Shown piece by piece: positions 57,729-64,000 of a DNA stretch of 64,000 nt. Below the pieces are notes generated by a model. That model had not been told where the DNA came from. It was given only the letters and a program-made list of their open reading frames with translations, and did no database searches. The translations under genes and the position numbers were made by a program. The DNA lies in contig NZ_LT963352.1 of the NCBI RefSeq assembly GCF_900236475.1, positions 1,054,001 to 1,118,000 of the forward strand, in the 5' to 3' direction. How positions within the stretch are numbered: position 1 is the first letter of the stretch; each line of letters opens with the position of its first letter. This DNA comes from Streptomyces chartreusis NRRL 3882. GTDB lineage: Bacteria > Actinomycetota > Actinomycetes > Streptomycetales > Streptomycetaceae.

Positions 57729-60700
57729 TCAGATGCCGGGCAGTTCCAGATCGATGTCGAAGTCCCTGGCCGGTGGGGCGGATCCGGTGCTCCGGGAGGT
57801 GAGCCAGGTGTGGTGCGCACCCACCCGCCGCCCGTCGGGCCGATGCCCCATGTCCAGGTCCCGCAAACGGCGCAGGGCGCGCTCGGCGAGTACGACCGCC
57901 TCCTCGGTCCGCCCGGCCGCCGCGAGGGTCGCAGCGAGGGAGTTCTCCGCGGCGGACACCCAGGCATGACTGTCGCCGAGCCGGTCCTCCAGGAGATTGA
58001 GCGCGGCCCTGCCGGTGGCCTCGGCCTCCTCGACGGCGCCCGTGGCCCGCAGGTACACCCCGTGCCGGACCCCGGCCAGTCCGGCGTAGGGGTGCCAGCC
58101 GCCGAGTGTGTTTTCCAGCGCGCGGCTGCACTGGCGGGCCTCGTGTTCGGCCTCGTCGTGCTTGCCCAGCGCGTGCAGGTCGGCCGCCAGGCTGAAGCGG
58201 CAGCGCACGGTCTCGAGCTGGTCGGCGCCGAACCGGCTGGTGGACTCGGCGAGCAGCCGCCGGTCGCGCTCCAGGGCCTTCTCGTAGCCGTAGACGGTCT
58301 CGTGCGAGCGTGCGGAGTTGTAGGTGATGCGTCGTTCGCTGACGGCCAGGCCGCGTTCGATGCTCAGCCGGGTGCCCGTCGCGACGCCGCCGTGCCGGTG
58401 CAGCCACTGCCGCAGCAGGTCCTGGGACTCCGCGTCGCGGCCCAGCGTCCGGTAGACCCAGGCGAGCAGGTCGGCGGACCGCCAGACGGCCGGGTCGTCC
58501 TCGCCGCCGACGGCCTGGCGGTAGCGGAACCGGGCGAGGAGCCGGGCCAGCGCGTCGGGGGCCCGGCCGCTCAGTGCCTCCGTGAACGCGAGGTTGTGCT
58601 CGGCCTGCACGGTCGCGCTGTGCTGCGGGCCGAGCAGCAGCGTCAGGCCCTCCAGCACGGGGCGGGCCTGGAACAGCGCGTCGGAGAACCTGCCGAGGGA
58701 GCGCAGGACGGCGCCGTAGGAGTCGGCGGACAGCAGCGTTCTCGGGTGCAGCGGGCCCAGCAGTCTGCGGTGGCCGCGCAGGGCCTGTTCGGCCAGCTGG
58801 CGGGCCTGTTCGTAGGCGCCGTCGAGGCGGTGGGCCCGGGCGGTGAGGTTGAGCAGGCGCAGGTACTCCGGTGACGGGTCGTCGCCCTCCGGGCACCAGG
58901 CCGCCCGGGCTCGGTCGGAGATGTCGAGCAGTCGGGCCAGGTCGGCGGTCTCGCCGCGCTGGCTCAGGGCGTTGAGGTGGCGCAGCAGCGAGCGCCGGAC
59001 CCGGGGCCGGTGGTCCTCCCACAGCCGCAGCGAGTACACCTCGCGCGCCCAGTCGGCGGACAGGCCGCGGTCCTCGTCCGGGGTGAACTCGGCGAGGGTG
59101 CCGCGCAGCACCTGCTCGATGTGGGCGCGCTCGGCCGGTTCCATGCCGGCGCGGACGGCGTCCCGTACGGCGTGGTGCTGTCCGAGGGGCTGGTCGGGCC
59201 GGTCGAAGTCGACGTCCAGCAGCCCGACCCGGGACAGGGCCCACAGGGCGACGCTCACCATGTGCTCGTCGGGCAGCCGCGGGTCGGCCGGGGGCCGGGC
59301 CGCGCCGGGGTTCCGGGCCGTCGTACCGTCGCCGGCCAGCTCGGCGAGGATGCGTCTCGAACGCAGCAGTTCCAGCCCCATGCCGCGCCCGGTGAGCAGG
59401 GACGCCGCGTTCAGCAGCCAGCCGAGGGCGTCGCTGGTGCGGCTCTCGGCACGCCAGGCGGCGGCGCCCGGCGTGTGCAGCACCGTCTGCCGGGCCACCC
59501 GCACCATGACCGCGACGGGCGGGGCGGTGCCCTCGCGTTCGAGCAGGGCCTGCTGGGCGGTGCGGTACTCGGCGAGGAGATAGCCGACGGCCGCCCGGGC
59601 GGCGGCCCGGTCGCCCATGCTGTCGTCGCGCCGGTGCGCCGCGGCGCGCTCGGCGAGACAGAGGGCGGCGATGCGCACGGCGAGCGGGACGAAGCCCACG
59701 ACCTGTCCGACGCGCTCGGCCTGGTCCTCGTCGATCTCCGGGAGCTGCTCCCCCAGCACGGCCCGGCATTCGGCGGGCGACATCGGTGGCAGGGCGAACG
59801 CCGCCATGCCGGCCGTGGCCGGGGCGGTGCGACTGGTGATCAGGACGTGCCCGCGGGCGTGCGGGGTGGGCAGCAACTCCCGCAGGCCGTCCGGGCTTTC
59901 GGCGCCGTCGTAGACGAGCAGCCAGCTCCGGGTGTCGGTGCGGGAGAGGTGGTCGAACAGTTCCGGGGAGGCGCCGTCGCCCGTCGTGACCAGGTCCAGC
60001 CGGCCGGCGAGCCGCTTCAGGCCGCGGCGGGCGCGCGGGATCTCCCAGGAGCGCACCCACCAGACCACGTCGTAGGCGGAGCCGAATCGGTGGCACAGCT
60101 CCCGCACGGTCTCGCTCTTGCCCCAGCCGCTCGCGGCGTGCACGACCAGCGGGGTGCGGTCCCGGCCGGCCGCGTGCAGTTCCTCCAGGAGAGCGCCGAG
60201 GACGTCGTCCCTGCCGACGAACCCGCTGTAGCGGGGGGCCACGTTGGTCACGGCGGGCAGCCGCGGGAACCGGGGGCCGGGCGTGCCGTCCGCCGGGGGC
60301 GGGGTGCCGAGGCCGAGTCCGGACCACAGCCGCCGCACGGCCTCGTCCTCGTCGGTCCCGCGCAGGTCGATGCGCTCGTGGTGTGCGGCCCCCGGGTCCG
60401 GGAAGGGCTCGTCGGCCAGCACGATCCGGACGTCGGGGTGGGACAGCGCGGCGAGCTGGGCCAGCGCGGTGTGGTCCATGTCCGCCGGGGAGAGGAACAG
60501 CAGGGCCGTGCCGGGAGCGGGCCGGTCGCCGGAGTAGGCGTCCTGGGCGCGCAGTTCGGTGCGGATGCCGCCGCGCCGGAACTGGTCCTCCAGCCAGGCG
60601 GCCCAGGGGGCGTGGCGCTGGGAGTGGACGATGGTGACCCGGCTGAGCGGCACCGGCCGCCGGTTGCGCAGCCAGTCGGCGAGCCGCTCGTAGTAGGGGC

Positions 60701-61388
60701 GCAGGCCGGTCACGGAGCCTTCCGGCTCGCTCTCCACGGCGAGCTGCCGGGTGTCCAGGTAGAGCGGGTGGTACGGGATCTCCAGGAAGGCGAGCTCTGA
60801 CGTGTGGGAGGTCCGGGTGAGGGGGCCGAACTTGCGGCGCACCCGTTCGCGGGCGCCGCGCAGCCGGTCGTGCGACTCGACGTTGCTCTTCAGGCCGAGG
60901 GCCATGAGGCGCACGGGCCGGCCGGAGCGGGCGCCGCTCATCTGCTCGGCCAGGGCGGCGGCGCCGTCGATGGACCAGGCCGTCATCGCGAAGCAGAGCA
61001 CCAGCGAGTCGGCCGACGAGCCGAGCCTGCCCTCCGGCGGCGCGCCGGGCGCGTCGGGCAGCGGCGCCTCGACGAGCACATGGTCGTAGCGCAGCGCGGC
61101 GGTGTCTGAGGCGAGGGCGAGGAGGGAGGCCGCGTCCGGTCGTGCCACGAGGGCGATCCGCCCGGGCTCGGGCTCCGGCACGGGCGTCGGGGTTCCCGCC
61201 GGCACACCCCCGGCGGCATCGGGCGCCGGTGTGCCCGGGGCGCGGCCGTCCACGATCAGGACGCTGCGGTTGCCCGCGGCCAGCAGGTCAGCGACGTTGC
61301 GCACGGTCGTGCTGACGCCGAGGTTCTCCGCGGTGGAGCAGAAGAGGGCGAACCGTCCCGGGCGGTCGGCTGCGTGGGTGTCGGGCAT
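57729..61388 (-). CDS. fxsT: FxSxx-COOH system NB-ARC/TPR protein
   Basis: A 1219-residue multidomain protein. Residues about 8-190 resemble a ParA/MinD-like P-loop domain with a degenerate nucleotide loop (TAENLGVSTTVRN). About 240-345 is a TIR-like domain (VTIVHSQRHAPWAAWLEDQF). About 385-700 is an NB-ARC-type ATPase (GFVGRDDVLGALLEEL, then HAASGWGKSETVRE near residue 419). The rest to the C-terminus is TPR-like. This is the architecture of FxsT, the conserved partner of FxsA/FxsB. The ATG at 61388 has a GGAG site six bases upstream; a GTG two codons earlier is possible. Confidence 0.88.
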   Translation of the reverse strand: MPDTHAADRPGRFALFCSTAENLGVSTTVRNVADLLAAGNRSVLIVDGRAPGTPAPDAAGGVPAGTPTPVPEPEPGRIALVARPDAASLLALASDTAALRYDHVLVEAPLPDAPGAPPEGRLGSSADSLVLCFAMTAWSIDGAAALAEQMSGARSGRPVRLMALGLKSNVESHDRLRGARERVRRKFGPLTRTSHTSELAFLEIPYHPLYLDTRQLAVESEPEGSVTGLRPYYERLADWLRNRRPVPLSRVTIVHSQRHAPWAAWLEDQFRRGGIRTELRAQDAYSGDRPAPGTALLFLSPADMDHTALAQLAALSHPDVRIVLADEPFPDPGAAHHERIDLRGTDEDEAVRRLWSGLGLGTPPPADGTPGPRFPRLPAVTNVAPRYSGFVGRDDVLGALLEELHAAGRDRTPLVVHAASGWGKSETVRELCHRFGSAYDVVWWVRSWEIPRARRGLKRLAGRLDLVTTGDGASPELFDHLSRTDTRSWLLVYDGAESPDGLRELLPTPHARGHVLITSRTAPATAGMAAFALPPMSPAECRAVLGEQLPEIDEDQAERVGQVVGFVPLAVRIAALCLAERAAAHRRDDSMGDRAAARAAVGYLLAEYRTAQQALLEREGTAPPVAVMVRVARQTVLHTPGAAAWRAESRTSDALGWLLNAASLLTGRGMGLELLRSRRILAELAGDGTTARNPGAARPPADPRLPDEHMVSVALWALSRVGLLDVDFDRPDQPLGQHHAVRDAVRAGMEPAERAHIEQVLRGTLAEFTPDEDRGLSADWAREVYSLRLWEDHRPRVRRSLLRHLNALSQRGETADLARLLDISDRARAAWCPEGDDPSPEYLRLLNLTARAHRLDGAYEQARQLAEQALRGHRRLLGPLHPRTLLSADSYGAVLRSLGRFSDALFQARPVLEGLTLLLGPQHSATVQAEHNLAFTEALSGRAPDALARLLARFRYRQAVGGEDDPAVWRSADLLAWVYRTLGRDAESQDLLRQWLHRHGGVATGTRLSIERGLAVSERRITYNSARSHETVYGYEKALERDRRLLAESTSRFGADQLETVRCRFSLAADLHALGKHDEAEHEARQCSRALENTLGGWHPYAGLAGVRHGVYLRATGAVEEAEATGRAALNLLEDRLGDSHAWVSAAENSLAATLAAAGRTEEAVVLAERALRRLRDLDMGHRPDGRRVGAHHTWLTSRSTGSAPPARDFDIDLELPGI

Positions 61389-61446
61389 GGCCACTCCGCT
61401 TCGACGGCAGGTGCTGGACGGTGGGGCACGACAGTCAGGGACGGTC

Positions 61447-61473
61447 AGTATAGGGCGGGTTGCCCCTGATCAG
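61447..61473 (-). promoter_or_regulatory. Possible fxsT promoter with CCTGATCAGG palindrome
   Basis: On the reverse strand TATACT (61452-61447) is a good -10 hexamer, about 60 bases upstream of fxsT. The perfect palindrome CCTGATCAGG (61464-61473) lies where a -35 element would be, and could be an operator. No good -35 was seen. Confidence 0.4.
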
Positions 61474-61512
61474 GCGGTTTCGCGCGAGGGTGGCGTCGGT
61501 GCCCGGAGCCGG

Positions 61513-61707
61513 TCACTGGCTCTCGCTGAACCCGGTGACGAAGGGGTCGCCCGGTGTGCGCCCCGTCCGCAGCCGGCGCAGGGTCTCCCCGAGCACCGAG
61601 GACGGCAGTGCGGCGACGTCGTCCAGCGGCACGTCGGTGAGGTCCAGCACGACGGACTCCAGGGTCGCCTCGCCCTGCTCGGCACCCGCTTCCTCGAGCT
61701 CTGCCAT
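61513..61707 (-). CDS. fxsA: FxSxx-COOH RiPP precursor with variant C-terminus
   Basis: A 64-residue precursor. The leader has the family core VVLDLTDVPLDDVAALPSSV followed by LGETLRRLRTG. The tail is GDPFVTGFSESQ, so the last five residues are FSESQ. The canonical ending is F-x-S-x-x; here the third position is Glu and Ser occupies the second and fourth. FxsB-type enzymes are reported to form three-residue cyclophanes from the Phe. The ATG at 61707 has GGAGG eight bases upstream. A longer frame to 61758 lacks support. Confidence 0.88.
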   Translation of the reverse strand: MAELEEAGAEQGEATLESVVLDLTDVPLDDVAALPSSVLGETLRRLRTGRTPGDPFVTGFSESQ

Positions 61708-61870
61708 GGCCCATCCTCCGCGGTGCCCGACGGACCGCCGTTCGCGGCGGCCCCGCACGCCTGCGCGTCCGTGTCCGGGGACGTGGTGTCCAGTGTTGAC
61801 GTCCCCACGGGGCGGCCCGGGAAAACGGCTACTTTCGGGCGGTGGCGGCCCGGACGACGGAATCTCGATG

Positions 61871-61899
61871 TTGACGGTCTGTCACCGGCGCCGAATACT
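61871..61899 (+). promoter_or_regulatory. Promoter of fxsB
   Basis: TTGACG (61871-61876) and AATACT (61894-61899) are separated by 17 bases, a good vegetative-type promoter 67 bases upstream of the fxsB start, in the 258-base divergent gap with fxsA. Confidence 0.6.
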
Positions 61900-61965
61900 G
61901 GGCCAAATGGCGTGGGCCGGCCGGGCGGGCACCGGGCCGGTCGGCATGCGAACCGGGGGGTACGT

Positions 61966-63198
61966 ATGAATCGACTGCGCCATGCGGAGCCACCGTGGCC
62001 GGTCGCGGCCGACGTCGCGGCGCGGGAAGCGGCCGGATGGACGCCCGTTCCGTTCCACTCCTTCGTGCTGAAGGTGCACAGCCGCTGCGACCTCGCCTGC
62101 CAGTACTGCTACATGTACCGCTCGCACGACAGCAGTTGGCGCGAACAGCCGCGCACCATGGCCCCGGAGACGCTCGACCGCACGGCCGAGCGCATCGCCG
62201 AACACCTGGCGGCGCACGGGGTGCGCGAGGCCGGGGTGGTGCTGCACGGGGGCGAGCCGCTGCTCGCCGGGGAGGCCGCCGTCGGCCGGGCCGCCTCGGT
62301 ACTGCGCGCCGCGGCCGGTCCGGGCGTACGACTGCACCTCACGCTCCAGACCAACGGCGTACGGCTGACCGAACGCTGGCTCGACCTGTGTGCCGCGCAC
62401 GGCATCCGGGTCTCGGTCAGCCTGGACGGCGACCGCGCCGCACACGACCGGCACCGCCGTGGTGCCGACGGACGCGGCAGCCACGCCCGGGTCGCCGCCG
62501 CCCTGCACCGGCTGGCCGACGGGCCCCATCGCGAGCTGTTCGCGGGCCTGTTGTGCACCATCGACCTCCGCAACGATCCGGTGCGCTGCTACGAGCACCT
62601 GCTGACGTACCGTCCGCCCGCGGTGGACTTCCTGCTGCCGCAGGGCAACTGGCACACTCCCCCGCCCGGACTGCGGCCCGGACTGCCCGGCACGCCGTAC
62701 GCGGACTGGCTGTGGCGGGTGTTCGAGCGGTGGTACGGGGCCCCACGGCGTCTCACGCGGGTGCGGCTGCTCGAGGACATGATGACGCTGCTGCTCGGCG
62801 GCACCCCGGAGACGGAGGCGCTGGGCCTGGCGCCCGTGCGGTACGCCGTGGTGGAGACGGACGGCGCTCTCGCCCAGGACGACACGCTGCGCACGGCCTA
62901 TCCCGGCGCCGCGCGGACCGGCCTGCATGCCGAGCGTGACTCCTTCGACGCGCTGCTGCGCCATCCGGGCGTCGCGGCCCGCCAGTGGGGCGCCGACGGT
63001 CTGTCCGCGCAGTGCCGCGACTGCCGGCTGCGGCGGGTGTGCGGAGGCGGCCACTACGCCAACCGCTACCGCCCTGCCACCGGTTTCGCCAACCCCAGTG
63101 TCTACTGTGCCGACCTGGCCGCGCTGATCGTGCGGGTCAGGGAGCGGCTCGCCGGGGACCTGGACCGGCTGCGCGGTGCCCCGGCGGAAGCGGCATGA
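61966..63198 (+). CDS. fxsB: Radical SAM/SPASM peptide maturase
   Basis: A 410-residue radical SAM enzyme. The cluster-binding motif is CDLACQYC (Cys41, Cys45, Cys48) preceded by FVLKVHSR, and the SAM-binding GGE motif is LHGGEPLL. The C-terminal SPASM-type region has CRDCRLRRVCGGGHYANRY and NPSVYC, binding auxiliary clusters. The GHYANRY stretch is typical of FxsB. It should crosslink the FxsA C-terminus. GGGGGG precedes the ATG at 61966. The TGA overlaps the next ATG. Confidence 0.92.
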   Translation: MNRLRHAEPPWPVAADVAAREAAGWTPVPFHSFVLKVHSRCDLACQYCYMYRSHDSSWREQPRTMAPETLDRTAERIAEHLAAHGVREAGVVLHGGEPLLAGEAAVGRAASVLRAAAGPGVRLHLTLQTNGVRLTERWLDLCAAHGIRVSVSLDGDRAAHDRHRRGADGRGSHARVAAALHRLADGPHRELFAGLLCTIDLRNDPVRCYEHLLTYRPPAVDFLLPQGNWHTPPPGLRPGLPGTPYADWLWRVFERWYGAPRRLTRVRLLEDMMTLLLGGTPETEALGLAPVRYAVVETDGALAQDDTLRTAYPGAARTGLHAERDSFDALLRHPGVAARQWGADGLSAQCRDCRLRRVCGGGHYANRYRPATGFANPSVYCADLAALIVRVRERLAGDLDRLRGAPAEAA

Positions 63199-64000
63199 GG
63201 CCCGGGCCGATCCGGGTGCCCGGCAGGGTCTTCACCGCGCTCGCCACGGGCGGCGGCGGGGCCGAGGCCCTGGGCCTGCTCGGCCGCGCCGAGTACAGCC
63301 GCCGCCTGGCCTGCGCGCACGCGGTCACGGAGGCCGCCCGTGAGATCGGCGGCGGCGTGGCCGAGGCGGCCGGGCAGGCCTGGGAGCTCCTCGCGGCCGC
63401 CCATCGGGCCGATCCCCGGGCGGTGTCGGCGGTCCTCGCGCAACCGTCGGCGGGGACAGCGCTGGTCGGCCTGCTGGCCCGGCTGGACCGCGTCGTCGAG
63501 GGTGAGGCCGGGGCGGTGGGTGAGCCGCCGGTCCACTCGTTCAGCTCCCTCGCCGCGGCGGCCGCGGTCCGCGCGGGCGTACCCGCACGGGTGCGGTGGC
63601 CCCTGACGTCGGACCAGGTCTTCCTGCCCTCGCTCGGCGGCGCCCGCTTCCGCGGTGCCGGGCCCGGCGACCTGGCGGAGGTGGAGATCGATGCCGCCGG
63701 TGAGGCCAGGGTCCGAGTCGCAGGGCGGGGCTCCGTTCCAGGCCCGGTGGCCGTGCCGAAGGCGCCGTACGAGTCATCGGGACGGTGGCGGGCGGCGCAC
63801 CGGCTCGTCGTGCTGGACACCGGCGCGCCCCTGCTCCTGGACGACGTGGACCCGCTGCGCTTCCCCGGCGTGCCCGAGCGGCCGCTGGGTCTGACGGCGG
63901 ACGATCTGCACTGGTGGGAGGTGACGGCCCGGGAGGCCTGCCGGCTGCTGCTGGCTCACCATCCGGAGACCTGCGCCGAACTCGCCGCCGGTCCACGCAC
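63195..64000 (+). CDS. HExxH-type peptide-modifying protein, C-terminus beyond window
   Basis: The frame starts at an ATG overlapping the fxsB stop (ATGA) and stays open to the right edge (268 codons). The visible N-terminal part contains HSFSSLAAAAAVRAG, AHRLVVLDTGAPLLLDDVDP and FPGVPERPLGLTADDLHWWE. This is the pattern of the HExxH putative peptide-modification family found beside fxsB, some members of which are reported as 2-oxoglutarate-dependent peptide beta-hydroxylases. The HExxH motif itself must lie beyond the window, so activity cannot be judged. Confidence 0.7.
   Translation, partial: MRPGPIRVPGRVFTALATGGGGAEALGLLGRAEYSRRLACAHAVTEAAREIGGGVAEAAGQAWELLAAAHRADPRAVSAVLAQPSAGTALVGLLARLDRVVEGEAGAVGEPPVHSFSSLAAAAAVRAGVPARVRWPLTSDQVFLPSLGGARFRGAGPGDLAEVEIDAAGEARVRVAGRGSVPGPVAVPKAPYESSGRWRAAHRLVVLDTGAPLLLDDVDPLRFPGVPERPLGLTADDLHWWEVTAREACRLLLAHHPETCAELAAGPR

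Overview
The window is high-GC actinobacterial DNA and almost certainly Streptomyces. It has GTG/TTG starts, many 4-base start/stop overlaps, DmdR1-type iron boxes and a complete coelichelin (cch) siderophore locus in the gene order known from S. coelicolor. No rRNA, tRNA, transposase, integrase or CRISPR array was seen.

Left edge to 4.6 kb: a truncated MpaB-type oxygenase reads off the edge. A rightward phenolic-lipid operon follows: UbiA-type prenyltransferase, type III polyketide synthase, isoprenylcysteine-type methyltransferase and FAD monooxygenase (srsA-srsB-srsC logic with an extra prenyltransferase).

4.6-29.6 kb: the coelichelin region. A GNAT acetyltransferase and an amidohydrolase lie directly behind the MbtH gene (cchK). 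After them come the esterase cchJ, ABC exporter half cchI, trimodular NRPS cchH, exporter half cchG, binding lipoprotein cchF, importer genes cchE/D/C, ornithine monooxygenase cchB and formyltransferase cchA. Six iron-box-like sequences sit in the promoter gaps. The adenylation codes can be read from the protein and fit formyl-hydroxyornithine, threonine and hydroxyornithine. CchI and CchG have complementary degenerate nucleotide-binding domains, so they should work only as a pair. A Streptomyces dispersed palindromic repeat occurs in this region three times, once inside the cchH coding sequence.

29.6-42.3 kb: mostly housekeeping and transport. It holds a small exported protein, a CitA/CitB-type two-component pair divergent from an orphan TctC-type binding lipoprotein, a lipoprotein, an ABC exporter behind a near-perfect SoxR operator, a flippase-like membrane protein, an MscS channel, a stretch of about 150-bp degenerate direct repeats, monomeric isocitrate dehydrogenase and an N-formylglutamate amidohydrolase-like protein.

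42.3-50.6 kb: a protease/signalling island with a small acidic protein, ECF-like sigma factor, subtilisin-like S8 protease, TPR-CHAT (caspase-like) protein, LuxR-type STAND regulator and an astacin-like zinc protease. Two of its divergent promoter regions share a motif. This is the best candidate here for a poorly described system.

51-57.7 kb: a cation/proton antiporter, then a coupled trio (membrane protein and two P-loop ATPases) and a convergent hypothetical gene. 57.7 kb to the right edge: an Fxs (FxSxx-COOH) RiPP locus with FxsT (NB-ARC/TPR), the FxsA precursor, the radical SAM/SPASM enzyme FxsB and the start of an HExxH-type peptide-modifying protein. The precursor ends in FSESQ instead of the canonical F-x-S-x-x.
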